From Hymenobacter cyanobacteriorum (GTDB lineage: Bacteria > Bacteroidota > Bacteroidia > Cytophagales > Hymenobacteraceae): 64,000 bases of DNA. Positions 25,370 to 34,344 of the stretch are shown piece after piece. The first letter of the stretch is position 1. Each line of letters begins with the position of its first letter. The position numbers were made by a program, and so were the translations under genes. The notes under the pieces were generated by a model. That model worked only from the letters and a program-made list of their open reading frames with translations. It did no database searches and was not told where the DNA came from. Where the stretch lies: positions 930,001 through 994,000 of the forward strand of contig NZ_JALBGC010000002.1 in assembly GCF_022631375.1 (NCBI RefSeq). Direction: 5' to 3'.

Positions 25370-27856
25370 ATGAAAAAACCTCAACTCCTTTTTCTGGCTG
25401 GCTGGCTTGGCCTCACCAGTTTGGCACAGTTGGCGCAGGCCCAAACCCTTGACCCCGGCTTCGCCCGCCCCACGCTGTATTCGCCCGGCTTCGTTTACTC
25501 GGCCCTGGAGCAGCCCGATGGCAGAAAAGTACTCACGGGCTCATTCGCGCGCGTTAGCGGCACCGCTACGTCGTCGGTCGTGCGGCTCAATGCCGATGGC
25601 ACCATCGATGCCGCGTTTCAGCAGAACCTGGGTGCCACCAGCAACGTCTACCGTGTTGACCGGCAGAGCAACGGCCAGCTTTTACTGACCTCCTTCACCA
25701 CCACCGCGACGCTGATGGCGGGGGGCATCTCGCGCAACACCATACTGCGCCTGAACGCCGACGGCACGGGCGATGCCACCTTCGACGCCGGGGCCGGCAC
25801 CAACACGGCCTCCTCGGGCTCATCGGTCGACTTCAGCCTGCCGCTTCCCAACGGGCAGGTGCTGGCCACGGGTGGCTTCAACAGCTTCAATGGCACGCCC
25901 GCTAACAACATCGTGCGGCTGAATGCGACGGGCAGCATCGACGCCACCTTCAACCCCGGCACCGGTCCCGACGACTACATCGGCACCTCGGCCCTGCTGC
26001 CGAGCGGCAAGTACCTGATTGCGGGCTATTTCTCCTCTTATAATGGCGTGACCAACCCGGCCGTAGCACGCCTGAACGCGGATGGCAGCCCCGACCGCAC
26101 GTTTGCATCGGCCCTGCCGACGGGGTCGTCGGTTGACAACTTCGCCGTGCAGCCCGATGGCCGGATTGTGGTGGCCGGCTACTTTCCCTATGCCACCGTC
26201 ACGAACGGCTTGCTGCGGCTGAATGCCGATGGCAGCCTCGACAATACGTTCAATTCCAGCGCAACTCCGGGGAGTGCGGTGTATTCGTATTACGGCCACG
26301 GCATCGAAATTCAGCCAGATGGTAAAATTCTGACTGCCAAGCACGACGGCACCGCCAACCTGCCCATTGCGCGCCTCAACAGCAACGGCACCCCCGATGC
26401 TTCGTTTGCCCCGGCCATTAGCAGTTTCAATCTGTATTCGATGACGCTGCTGGCAAATGGCAAGGTACTGGCCGCCGGCCGCGGCAGCCAGTTTGGCAGC
26501 CGGCCCAACAATGGGCTGCTCCAACTGAACACCGACGGCACCTTGGACCCGTCTTTTCTGCCCTCGTTCCAGTCGGTTGGGGTGATTGGCAATGTGGTGC
26601 GCCAAGCCGACGGCAAGCTGATTGTCAGCGGCAATTTCAGTGAGGTGAGTGGGCAGCCGGTGAATTTGCTGGCTCGCTTCAACCCCGATGGCACGCTGGA
26701 TGCTACCTACATCGGGGGGGCCACGCTGCTGAGCATGCCGCAGGATTTGGCCCTGCAAGCCGATGGCCGCCTGCTCGTGCTGTACTCCAACAGCGTGCAG
26801 CGCCTCCTGGTGAGCGGTGCCGCCGACAATTCGTTCGCGGGCAATTCGCTAAACTTTAGCAGCGCTACCGCAGACCGGCTTCTGGTGCAGCCCGACGGAC
26901 GCATTCTGGTAGCGGGCCAGCCGCTGAACTCCAGCTACCCGGCCATTGTGCGCCTGCTGGCTGATGGTAGCCAGGACGGGTCCTTCAGCCCGGCCTTTGG
27001 CAGTGGAGTAGACCGCATGTCCGTCATCAGGACGCTTGCTTTGCAGGCCGATGGCCGCATTGTGGTAGCCGGCACGTTTGTCCCGGCCACGGGCACAAGC
27101 AGCAGCGTAGTTCGGCGACTGGACGCTGGCGGAGCTTTTGATGCCACTTATAGCAGCACCACCATCCTGTCGGGTATCGCGGCGGGCACTGTCAATAGCA
27201 TTGCGCTGCAAGCCGATGGCAAGGCCGTGGTGGGCGGGCAGTTTTCCAACGTTGGGGCCAACGTGGCCCGCCTCACGACCACCGGCACCCTGGATGCCAC
27301 GTTTGCGGGCCCCTCTTTTGCCAGCGGCTCGGTGTCGAAAGTGCTGATTCAGCCCAACGGCCGCATTCTGCTGGGCGGCCTTTTCACCTCGGTTTCGCTG
27401 CCCGCCAACCTGGCCCGGCTGTTGGCTACCGGCGCGGCCGATGCCAGCTTTGCTGCCACCGCCGTGCCTAGTAGCACCGTGCGGGCCCTGTTGGTGCAGC
27501 CCGATGGGTCCATCGTGGCCGGGGGCAACTTCATCACCGTGAACGGTCAGCCGGCGGGTGGCTTAGCGCGCATTATCGTGCCCAACGTGCTGGCCGCGCT
27601 GGCTTCGACTGCCGTGGCCGCTCGCACCGAGGCCTGGCCTGTGCCTGCCCACACCACCCTCACCGTGGCCCCCGACGCCAGTGCCCACCCCCAGGCCCTG
27701 GACCTAATCGACGGGCTCGGCCGCCTGGTGCGGCACCAGGAATTCAGCACTGCGGCTCCGGCCCAGTTGGCGCTTGAAAACCTACCGGTAGGCACTTACC
27801 TGCTGCGCGTGACCTATGCCGAAGGCGTGGTGACCCGCCGCGTGCAAGTGCAATAA
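25370..27856 (+). CDS. Delta-60 repeat beta-propeller protein, T9SS-exported
   Basis: 828 residues. The signal peptide ends near LAQLAQAQ. At least 13 repeats of about 50-60 residues follow, each with a core of the type RLNADGTIDAAF followed by a VQPDGRIVVAG-like strand. This is the delta-60 pattern, which builds large beta-propellers. The C-terminal ~75 residues (WPVPAHTTLTV through GTYLLRVTYAEG) form a T9SS sorting domain. It is probably a cell-surface or released adhesin-like protein. No catalytic motif was seen. Confidence 0.9.
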   Translation: MKKPQLLFLAGWLGLTSLAQLAQAQTLDPGFARPTLYSPGFVYSALEQPDGRKVLTGSFARVSGTATSSVVRLNADGTIDAAFQQNLGATSNVYRVDRQSNGQLLLTSFTTTATLMAGGISRNTILRLNADGTGDATFDAGAGTNTASSGSSVDFSLPLPNGQVLATGGFNSFNGTPANNIVRLNATGSIDATFNPGTGPDDYIGTSALLPSGKYLIAGYFSSYNGVTNPAVARLNADGSPDRTFASALPTGSSVDNFAVQPDGRIVVAGYFPYATVTNGLLRLNADGSLDNTFNSSATPGSAVYSYYGHGIEIQPDGKILTAKHDGTANLPIARLNSNGTPDASFAPAISSFNLYSMTLLANGKVLAAGRGSQFGSRPNNGLLQLNTDGTLDPSFLPSFQSVGVIGNVVRQADGKLIVSGNFSEVSGQPVNLLARFNPDGTLDATYIGGATLLSMPQDLALQADGRLLVLYSNSVQRLLVSGAADNSFAGNSLNFSSATADRLLVQPDGRILVAGQPLNSSYPAIVRLLADGSQDGSFSPAFGSGVDRMSVIRTLALQADGRIVVAGTFVPATGTSSSVVRRLDAGGAFDATYSSTTILSGIAAGTVNSIALQADGKAVVGGQFSNVGANVARLTTTGTLDATFAGPSFASGSVSKVLIQPNGRILLGGLFTSVSLPANLARLLATGAADASFAATAVPSSTVRALLVQPDGSIVAGGNFITVNGQPAGGLARIIVPNVLAALASTAVAARTEAWPVPAHTTLTVAPDASAHPQALDLIDGLGRLVRHQEFSTAAPAQLALENLPVGTYLLRVTYAEGVVTRRVQVQ

Positions 27857-27883
27857 TCCAGCGCGACAACTTCAACCAAAAAC

Positions 27884-27913
27884 GGACGGGCCCGCGGGGT
27901 TCGTCCTTTTTTT
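27884..27913 (+). terminator. Probable terminator of the delta-60 repeat gene
   Basis: GGACG (27884-27888) pairs with CGTCC (27902-27906) around a GC-rich interior, followed by seven Ts. It lies 28 bp after the stop. Confidence 0.6.
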
Positions 27914-27949
27914 GTGGATGCCGCTTACTTTCCGGTCGTACTTTGGGCC

Positions 27950-28756
27950 ATGCTCCTGCTGAATAACGCTCTGCTGCCCGTTGCCGCCCTGCCCCTGCCC
28001 AATCGTGGCCTGGCTTTCGGCGACGGCTTTTTTGAAACCCTGGTTTACCAGGCCGGCCGCCTGCGCCACGCGCCCGACCACCACGCCCGCATGCGCCGGG
28101 CCGCCGCCGCCCTCTACCTCAGCCTGCCCGAGCCGCTGGCCACCCCCGAAGAGCTGGAAACCACCCTGGCCGGCCTCGCGCGGGCCAACCACCTGCCCGC
28201 CGCCCGCCTGCGCCTGCAACTGTGGCGCGCCGGCGGCGGCCGCTATACGCCTACCACCGACACCGCCGAATGGCTGGCCACCGCCGAAGCCTTTGTGCCC
28301 GATGACGCGCCTGTTGCCCTCGCCGGTTTTGCACTGGAAACCCATTCCCTGCCCTCGCCGCTCAGCTTTTGCAAGGGGCCGCAGGCCTGGCTCTACGTAC
28401 GGGCGGCCCACGAGCGGCAGCAGCGCGGGCTCGACGAAATCATCCTTTGCGATGCCGCCGGGCATGTGGCCGAAGCCGGCGCAGCCGCCATTTTCTGGGT
28501 GAAGAATGAGGTGCTGTTCACCCCCGCGCTCGAAACTGGCTGCGTGGCCGGTGTGCGCCGGGCACAAGTGCTGCGGTCGGCGCACGCGGCAGGCGTGCCG
28601 TGCCGGGAGGGACTTTTTGGACGGGAGGAGTTGCTGGCGGCCGACGCCGCTTTCACCGCCAATGTGGCGGCGGTGCGCATCATTCAGCGGATTGGCGACG
28701 CCATTTTCCCGCCCGATAATCCAGCCGTCATCCTTGCGCGAAGTTTCGCAAGGTGA
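27950..28756 (+). CDS. pabC: Class IV aminotransferase, probable aminodeoxychorismate lyase
   Basis: 268 residues from the ATG at 27950 (MLLLNNALLPV); a GTG at 27914 is in frame but lies at the terminator. It is a PLP enzyme of fold type IV. Motifs are the N-terminal GLAFGDGFFETL, the PLP-lysine region SFCKGPQAWLYV, LDEIILCDAAGHVAEA, and the late ETGCVAGVRR. Family alternatives are branched-chain or D-amino acid aminotransferases. PabC (4-amino-4-deoxychorismate to 4-aminobenzoate, for folate) fits best from the length and motifs, but the substrate is inferred. The last eight or so residues are encoded by a palindromic repeat. Confidence 0.75.
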   Translation: MLLLNNALLPVAALPLPNRGLAFGDGFFETLVYQAGRLRHAPDHHARMRRAAAALYLSLPEPLATPEELETTLAGLARANHLPAARLRLQLWRAGGGRYTPTTDTAEWLATAEAFVPDDAPVALAGFALETHSLPSPLSFCKGPQAWLYVRAAHERQQRGLDEIILCDAAGHVAEAGAAAIFWVKNEVLFTPALETGCVAGVRRAQVLRSAHAAGVPCREGLFGREELLAADAAFTANVAAVRIIQRIGDAIFPPDNPAVILARSFAR

Positions 28757-28830
28757 AAAGAGGTTTCGCGAGGTTGACGTTTTATCACCTTTGCGAAACC
28801 TCTTTTCACCTTGTGAAACCTTGCGCGAAA
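28732..28830. repeat. Palindromic repeat overlapping a gene end
   Basis: Imperfect inverted repeat. The left arm (28744-28773) and right arm (28788-28818) share GGTGAAAAGAGGTTTCGC and match at most of about 31 positions, with short GCGCGAA extensions outside. It overlaps the last codons of the aminotransferase gene and lies between convergent genes. Confidence 0.75.
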
Positions 28831-28838
28831 GCCTTTTA

Positions 28839-29633
28839 CTACACCGCCACCGGCGCTTTTATTGCGGGCCACGGTTCGTAATTCACCAACTCGAAATCTT
28901 CGTACTTAAAATCGAAAATATCCGTCACGGTCGGGTTGATGCGCATCTGCGGTAGCGCTTTTGGCTCGCGCTCCAGCTGCAGACGGGCCTGCTCGAGGTG
29001 GTTGCTGTAGAGGTGAGTGTCGCCGCCGGTCCAGATGAATTCGCCGGGCTGCAGGCCCGTCACCTGGGCCACCATGAGGGTGAGCAGGGCGTAGCTGGCA
29101 ATGTTGAAGGGCACGCCCAGAAACACGTCGGCTGAGCGCTGGTAGAGCTGGCACGAAAGCTTGCCATCGGCCACGTAGAACTGGAACAGGGCGTGGCAGG
29201 GCTGCAGTTTCATGTCGGGCAGCTCGGCCACGTTCCAGGCCGACACGAGGATGCGGCGCGAGTCGGGCTGGGTTTTGAGCTGCTGAATAATTTGCGCAAT
29301 CTGGTCGATGTGGCCGCCGTGGCCGTCGGGCCAGGAGCGCCACTGGTGGCCGTACACGGGGCCGAGGTCGCCGTTGGCATCGGCCCACTCGTCCCATATT
29401 TTCACGCCGTGCTCCTTGAGATAGGCAATGTTGGTGTCGCCCTTAAGAAACCACAGCAGCTCGTGGATGATGCTCTTCAAGTGCACCTTTTTGGTCGTCA
29501 CCAGCGGGAAGCCCTCGGCCAGGTCGAACCGCATCTGCGGGCCGAAGATGGACACGGTGCCCGTGCCGGTGCGGTCGGTTTTCACGGTGCCGGTGTCGAG
29601 GATTTGGCGGAGCAGGGCTTGGTATTGGCGCAT
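28839..29633 (-). CDS. thyA: Thymidylate synthase
   Basis: 264 residues, the classic ThyA length. It methylates dUMP to dTMP with methylene-tetrahydrofolate. The catalytic cysteine is in the [12 protein letters not shown] motif, and [35 protein letters not shown] and GDTHLYSNH are all present. Its promoter element lies inside the terminator hairpin of the upstream gene. Together with the pabC-like gene next door, folate and thymidine synthesis genes are clustered here. Confidence 0.97.
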   Translation of the reverse strand: MRQYQALLRQILDTGTVKTDRTGTGTVSIFGPQMRFDLAEGFPLVTTKKVHLKSIIHELLWFLKGDTNIAYLKEHGVKIWDEWADANGDLGPVYGHQWRSWPDGHGGHIDQIAQIIQQLKTQPDSRRILVSAWNVAELPDMKLQPCHALFQFYVADGKLSCQLYQRSADVFLGVPFNIASYALLTLMVAQVTGLQPGEFIWTGGDTHLYSNHLEQARLQLEREPKALPQMRINPTVTDIFDFKYEDFELVNYEPWPAIKAPVAV

Positions 29634-29659
29634 GGGAATGGGGACGAAAGCGGTGCCCG

Positions 29660-29705
29660 CAAAACTAAAGAAGGCTGCCTTAGCGGGCAGCCTTCTTTAG
29701 TTTTG
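29660..29705. terminator. Hairpin terminator overlapping the thyA promoter
   Basis: A perfect 20-bp inverted repeat (29660-29679 and 29686-29705) with a 6-nt loop. It ends the minus-strand nuclease gene (stop at 29723). The 3' end of the stem (29660-29667) reads TAGTTTTG on the minus strand, an exact TAnnTTTG element 27 bp before the thyA ATG. Confidence 0.8.
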
Positions 29706-29722
29706 AAAAAGGTAATAATCAA

Positions 29723-30826
29723 CTAAACAGACACTTTCGTTTCATGTTTCTGCACGGCGGCCCGAATCCGAGAAGCCATACCATATAAGTCGTCTAGCGA
29801 GGTAATATCTACTCGCTCACCTCCTTCAACATCAAACAGCGTCACATACTTTTTGCTGCTGTTGAAATGAAGCCGGCAAATGGGCTTGCGATTATTGTCG
29901 TCCAATAAAATGCCACAATACGACTGCACATCCCGCATTACAACCCGATTCACCGGAACAGTTTTGCGCAGGATGGCCCGTACAATCATGAAGCCCTCCG
30001 TTTCTTCAACGGTTGTTTCAATATCTTTTTCCTTGCCGTCAGCATCACTGCCACTTATCAAATCGGGTACTGGTGCGGCTGGCACGTCATTCACTAACAA
30101 GCTCTGTCCGCTGGTATCAATCATTGCTGACCGCAAACGCGCAGCTATTTTATCATTCAGAAACTGATGAAACGAACGGTGCACCAGGATGCTGAATTGC
30201 TCTTTCAGTTTTGGCGTTAGTACTCCCTCATACACCTGCTTCGACACAAAATTTATAAAATCGGCCGATGGCTGGGTGAATTGCTCATCGAAGTATTTTT
30301 TGAAAGTCCGCATGTATTTGAGGTTATATGCGGCAAAAAGCATGTCCTCAATGTTGAAGCTGGCTTTGCTGAGTTTTTTGATTTCAGCAACGTCGTTTTC
30401 GTTGAAGCTGGCAAGGTCGAACTCCAGAAAAGGCCGCTCATCCATCTTATTGGCCTGTTCCAAATCAGTGAATAGCCGGTAGACAAGACCATTGGTCAGA
30501 ACTGCAATTCGTGCCTCGGTTACGTGGAAGTACCGAAACAACTGGCTGGCGTGGTTGATATTGAGGTCGCTACCAACGTGTTTGCATTCTATCAGAATAA
30601 TTGGCTTACCATCACGCATAATGGCATAGTCAATCTTTTCTCCCTTCTTCGTGCCAATATCACAAATAAATTCCGGCACCACTTCGGTTGGGTCGAAAAC
30701 ATTGTAACCCAACGCATTGATGAAGGGCATTACCAATGCTGTTTTAGTTGCTTCTTCCGTTTGAATGTGCGACAATTGCTTCTGAGCACGCGAAGCAAGG
30801 TTTGTAAGCTGGTCAATAAGCTCCAT
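29723..30826 (-). CDS. Orphan HsdR-N-like (PD-(D/E)xK) nuclease protein
   Basis: 367 residues. The N-terminal half matches the type I restriction R-subunit N-terminal domain (HSDR_N type): TKTALVMPFINALGYNVFDPTEVVPEF, then a nuclease core with Asp in KIDYAIMRDG and the Glu-x-Lys in LIECKH. The middle is helical. The C-terminal ~100 residues (MIVRAILRKTVPVNRVVMRD onward) look like a separate beta-rich module. No helicase, methylase or specificity subunit is nearby. Base composition is clearly lower in GC (about 40% in sampled lines) than its neighbours, suggesting transfer. It is flanked by terminators on both sides. Probably a stand-alone nuclease or defence protein. Confidence 0.75.
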   Translation of the reverse strand: MELIDQLTNLASRAQKQLSHIQTEEATKTALVMPFINALGYNVFDPTEVVPEFICDIGTKKGEKIDYAIMRDGKPIILIECKHVGSDLNINHASQLFRYFHVTEARIAVLTNGLVYRLFTDLEQANKMDERPFLEFDLASFNENDVAEIKKLSKASFNIEDMLFAAYNLKYMRTFKKYFDEQFTQPSADFINFVSKQVYEGVLTPKLKEQFSILVHRSFHQFLNDKIAARLRSAMIDTSGQSLLVNDVPAAPVPDLISGSDADGKEKDIETTVEETEGFMIVRAILRKTVPVNRVVMRDVQSYCGILLDDNNRKPICRLHFNSSKKYVTLFDVEGGERVDITSLDDLYGMASRIRAAVQKHETKVSV

Positions 30827-30875
30827 GAGAGAATTTTATGGGTAGACGATTGGGTAAACTTAAGAATTAATTGAC

Positions 30876-30912
30876 GTAAAAAAAGCCGCCTCGTTTCCGA
30901 AGCGGCTTTTTG
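30876..30912. terminator. Bidirectional terminator
   Basis: AAAAAGCCGC and GCGGCTTTTT pair around an 11-nt interior, with A and T tracts on the two sides. It lies after the small exported protein gene (stop at 30946) and upstream of the nuclease gene. Confidence 0.8.
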
Positions 30913-30945
30913 TTTTCTAGCAGCGAAGGCCGCTGCCCGAACGCA

Positions 30946-31140
30946 TTATTTCACTGTGGCAACGGCCGGTTTCACGGCGGCGGTTTTGCCGCCTTTCATG
31001 CAGCACGAGCCACCGCCGGCCATGCCTTTGGTGCAGGTTTCTTTCTTGCCTTTCTGGCCGGGTTTGTCGTGGCCTTCGTGGGCGAAAGCAGTGCTGCCGG
31101 CGAAGGCAAACAGGGCGAGGGCAAGCAGGGTCTTTTTCAT
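30946..31140 (-). CDS. Small exported Cys/His-containing protein
   Basis: 64 residues from the ATG at 31140. The signal peptide is MKKTLLALALFAFAGSTAFA. The mature part of about 44 residues is HEGHDKPGQKGKKETCTKG, then GSCCMKGG and an Ala/Val/Lys tail. The HEGHD start and three cysteines suggest metal binding in the periplasm, but no family is recognised. The frame is open upstream to 31227 without a signal-like start, so the internal ATG is preferred. Confidence 0.65.
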   Translation of the reverse strand: MKKTLLALALFAFAGSTAFAHEGHDKPGQKGKKETCTKGMAGGGSCCMKGGKTAAVKPAVATVK

Positions 31141-31241
31141 GAGGCAAAGAGGTTGGGGTGAAGGGAAAAACGAACTGCCAGCGGCATTCGCAGCCCTAAG
31201 ATACACGCCGCAACCAAAGTTCCGCACCGCGGTGGCCCGCC

Positions 31242-31700
31242 TTATTTCAGCTTGGCTTCGAGCAGGGCCACCACGGCGGCGTTGCCGCTCTCTTTGGCCA
31301 GGGCCAGGGCATCTTTGCCGTCATCGTCTTTGGCGCGGGCATCGGCGCCGCTGGCCAGTAGCAGCGTCACCATGGCCACGTTGCCTTTGCTGGCGGCGGT
31401 CATCAGGGCCGTGGTTTTGAAGGCATCGACCTGGTTGACCTGGGCTTTGGCCTGCAACAGCAGCTTCACCAAATCGAGGCTGTTGGTGGTGGCGGCCGTG
31501 ATGAGGTAAGTCGTGGCCGAACCGGGCACGATTTCGATGGGCGCGTTGGGGTCAGTTCCGGCTTTAAGCAGGGCTTCGGCCGCGGGCAGGTCGCTTTTCA
31601 GCACCGCTTTCTTCAGGCTTTGGGCGGGCGTGGGCGTTTGGGCCGGGGCCGTGGTAGCAAAACAAAACAGCGTAGCAACCAGCAATAATGCGCTCTTCAT
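31242..31700 (-). CDS. Exported ankyrin-repeat protein
   Basis: 152 residues with a signal peptide (MKSALLLVATLFCFATTAPAQ). Three or so ankyrin repeats follow: AEALLKAGTDPNAPIE, DLVKLLLQAKAQVNQVD and VTLLLASGADARAKDDDGKDAL. Ankyrin repeats bind other proteins, so it is probably a periplasmic adaptor. It is complete and ends with an AVVALLEAKLK helix. It lies 101 bp upstream of the small Cys/His protein on the same strand. Confidence 0.85.
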   Translation of the reverse strand: MKSALLLVATLFCFATTAPAQTPTPAQSLKKAVLKSDLPAAEALLKAGTDPNAPIEIVPGSATTYLITAATTNSLDLVKLLLQAKAQVNQVDAFKTTALMTAASKGNVAMVTLLLASGADARAKDDDGKDALALAKESGNAAVVALLEAKLK

Positions 31701-31877
31701 ATCCTAATGCAGCAAATCTTTTCAAGGGAAATAATTCCACAAAGATGCGTCCGCCAAAGGCGCAAATCGTGCAAAAAAGGCCGCTGCTACAATAATTATA
31801 AGCCTTTGTCCGAAAAGTAATACTGGTGAGCAGCAGGGCCCGAACGTTGTGGGCGGTGGGTTGTTAGGGATTGGTAG

Positions 31878-31970
31878 CTGTCATCCTGAGCTTGCGAAGG
31901 ACCTTATCACGTTTGTGCCAATGCGAACAGTGCAGCCGTAATAAGGTCCTTCGCAAGCTCAGGATGACAG
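31878..31970. repeat. Palindromic intergenic repeat, subfamily A
   Basis: A perfect 30-bp inverted repeat (31878-31907 and 31941-31970) with a 33-bp spacer. The arm begins CTGTCATCCTGAGC and ends GAAGGACCTTAT. It lies between divergent genes, so here it is not simply a terminator. Confidence 0.9.
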
Positions 31971-31995
31971 TCGTTAATCTGCTTCCAATTCCCTA

Positions 31996-34299
31996 ATGTC
32001 CCTTCGTCGTTCTGCCCACCTGGCCCTGCTGGTGCTGGGCCTGCTTTCCGCCCTCAGCGCATACTACGTGGCGCAGCTGCGGTTCAATTACAATTTCAAC
32101 GATTTCTACCCCGCCGGCGACCCCGACTTGGACTACTACCAAGGCTACACCCGCCGCTTCGGCAACGACAACGACTACCTGCTGCTCGGCGTGGAAGCGC
32201 CCGCCGGCCAGACGGTTTTCGCGCCCGATTTCCTAGCCCGCGTCGACTCGCTGACGCGGCTGGCCCGGCGCGCGCCACACGTGGTGGCCGTCACCTCCCC
32301 TACCACCATCAGCAACCCCGTGGTGGAGGGGCTGGGATTTTTCAACCTGCCCTACCTGCACCCCGCCGAGCCCGCCCGGCGGGCGCAGGATTCGACCCTG
32401 ATTTACCGCACGCCCGGCCTCGTGGGCAACGTGTTCAGCCCCGATGCGCGGGCCGTCACGCTGGTCATTCAAACCACGCCCGACCTAAAAAAACCGCCCG
32501 GCGACTCGCTGCTGGCCACGCTGCGCGGCGGTTTGGAACGGCTGAATGTTCCGGCGAAGGATTACCATTTTGCCGGGCGGGCGGTGGCGCAGTCGGTGTT
32601 TGTGGACCGGCTGCAATGGGAGCTGGCCGTGTTTATGAGTTTGTCGGTGCTGCTCGTCACGGGCTTGCTCTGGTTCACGTTCCGGACGTGGTGGGGGGTG
32701 GTGCTGCCGCTGGTGGTGGTGCTGGGGGCCATTTTGTGGGGCCTGGGCGTGATGGGCGCCAGCGGCATCAGCATCGATTTGATGACGGCCCTGCTGCCGG
32801 TGATGATGTTCGTGGTGGGCACTTCCGATACCGTGCACATCATCACGCGCTACGTGAGCGAGCTGGGCTACGGCGCCAGCAAAAAGGACGCGCTGCGCGT
32901 CACCCTCAAGGAGTCGGGCTTCGGCTCGGGGCTGTCGGCGCTTACCACCAGCCTGGGCTTTTTCACGCTGATGACCAGCACCATCCGGCCGATTTACAAC
33001 TTTGGGCTGTTCACGGGCATTGCCGTGCTGCTGGCCTTCGTGCTCAGCTTCACGCTGCTACCGGCGCTGCTGCTGCTGCTCAAAAAGCCCCAGCTGCGGG
33101 TGCCGCGCCAGCAGGGCCACAGCTGGGACGGCGTGCTGGGCCGCCTGTTTCGGACTGTGCTGGTGCGGCGGCGGCTGATTTTCGTTGTGAGCGGGCTGGT
33201 GCTGGCGGCCTCCATCGGGCTGGCCACGCGGGTGCGCATCAATTCGGCCATGCTCGACGACCTATCAAAAAACGACCCTGTGCGGCTCGATTTTGCGTTT
33301 TTCGAGCGGCAGTTTGCCGGCGTGCGCCCCTTCGAGCTGGAGCTGAAACCCGGCGGCGGACGCGACATTTACGACCTGCAGGTGCTGCGCCAAACCGAGA
33401 AAATCGAAACCTACCTGCGCGACACCTACGGCCTGCGCTTCGCCGCCTCGCCCGTCACGCTGGTGAAATCGGTGCGCAAAGCCCTGAACGGCGGCGGCCT
33501 GACCGAGTACCGCCTGCCCGCCGACCCGACCGAGCTAGCCCGGCTGCGCTCCAAGCTCAAGCTCTTCCGCAAAAAGCCCGAATTCCGCGCCCTGGCTTTG
33601 CCCGATGGCAGCGCCGGCCGCCTCACCGGCCGCATGGCCGACGTGGGCAGCATCCGGGCCGACGCGCTGAACGAGGGCCTGCGCCGCTACCTGCGCACCA
33701 GCACCGACACCACCGTGCTGCGCACCCGCCTCACCGGCTCCAGCAACCTCATCGATAAAAACAACGAAAACCTCACGCTGAACATGATAACTGGCATGAG
33801 CATCGACATTGTGATGGTCACGCTCATTGTGCTGGCGCTGTTCCGGTCGCTGCGCATGACGGTGGTGGTGCTCATTCCCAACCTCGTGCCCATCCTCATC
33901 GTGGCCGGCGTGATGGGCCTGGCCGGCGTGAGCATGAAGGTGAGCACCAGCATCATCTTCACCATTGCTTTCGGCATCGCGGTTGATGATACCATTCACT
34001 TCATCAGCAAGCTGCGGCTCACGCTCGGCCACGAGCCCAACCTGTTTAAGGCCGTAAAGCATACTTACCTGCTGGCCGGCAAAGCCGTGATTGTAACCTC
34101 GCTGATTCTGGTGGGCGGCTTCTCCACGCTGCTGTTCTCGTCGTTCGATGGCACGTTCTACGTGGGCCTGCTCATTGGCCTCACGTTGCTGTTCGGCGTG
34201 GTGGCCGAACTAACGCTGCTGCCGCTGCTGATTTTATTTTTCTATAAGCACAAGCCGAAGGCCGTGGTGGCGCAGGAACTGGCCGTGCCGCAGGAGTAA
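31996..34299 (+). CDS. RND/MMPL-family exporter
   Basis: 767 residues. This membrane protein has the SecD/MMPL-type RND fold without a visible MFP partner. A first helix (about 8-28) is followed by a periplasmic domain, then six helices (about 210-360, including GISIDLMTALLPVMMFVVGTSDTVHI). The pattern repeats in the second half: a periplasmic domain, then NMITGMSIDIVMVTLIVLAL and TIAFGIAVDDTIHFI. The charged GTSDTVH and AVDDTIH motifs are the proton-relay type. Family members export lipids, hopanoids or other hydrophobic compounds. The MpaB-like gene follows by 45 bp. Confidence 0.9.
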   Translation: MSLRRSAHLALLVLGLLSALSAYYVAQLRFNYNFNDFYPAGDPDLDYYQGYTRRFGNDNDYLLLGVEAPAGQTVFAPDFLARVDSLTRLARRAPHVVAVTSPTTISNPVVEGLGFFNLPYLHPAEPARRAQDSTLIYRTPGLVGNVFSPDARAVTLVIQTTPDLKKPPGDSLLATLRGGLERLNVPAKDYHFAGRAVAQSVFVDRLQWELAVFMSLSVLLVTGLLWFTFRTWWGVVLPLVVVLGAILWGLGVMGASGISIDLMTALLPVMMFVVGTSDTVHIITRYVSELGYGASKKDALRVTLKESGFGSGLSALTTSLGFFTLMTSTIRPIYNFGLFTGIAVLLAFVLSFTLLPALLLLLKKPQLRVPRQQGHSWDGVLGRLFRTVLVRRRLIFVVSGLVLAASIGLATRVRINSAMLDDLSKNDPVRLDFAFFERQFAGVRPFELELKPGGGRDIYDLQVLRQTEKIETYLRDTYGLRFAASPVTLVKSVRKALNGGGLTEYRLPADPTELARLRSKLKLFRKKPEFRALALPDGSAGRLTGRMADVGSIRADALNEGLRRYLRTSTDTTVLRTRLTGSSNLIDKNNENLTLNMITGMSIDIVMVTLIVLALFRSLRMTVVVLIPNLVPILIVAGVMGLAGVSMKVSTSIIFTIAFGIAVDDTIHFISKLRLTLGHEPNLFKAVKHTYLLAGKAVIVTSLILVGGFSTLLFSSFDGTFYVGLLIGLTLLFGVVAELTLLPLLILFFYKHKPKAVVAQELAVPQE

Positions 34300-34314
34300 A
34301 ACGAAAATTCATGT

Positions 34315-34334
34315 TAACTTTGTATTTCAAAGTT
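34315..34334 (+). promoter_or_regulatory. Promoter -7 element within a palindrome
   Basis: TAACTTTG at 34315-34322 is an exact -7 match. It overlaps AACTTTG-tattt-CAAAGTT (34316-34334), a 7-bp inverted repeat that could be an operator. The next ATG is at 34345. Confidence 0.5.
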
Positions 34335-34344
34335 CTTTTTCGAC

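Noticed and set aside
29723-30826. A complete type I restriction system
   Set aside because: Only the R-subunit N-terminal-type domain is present; no helicase, methylase or specificity genes flank it.
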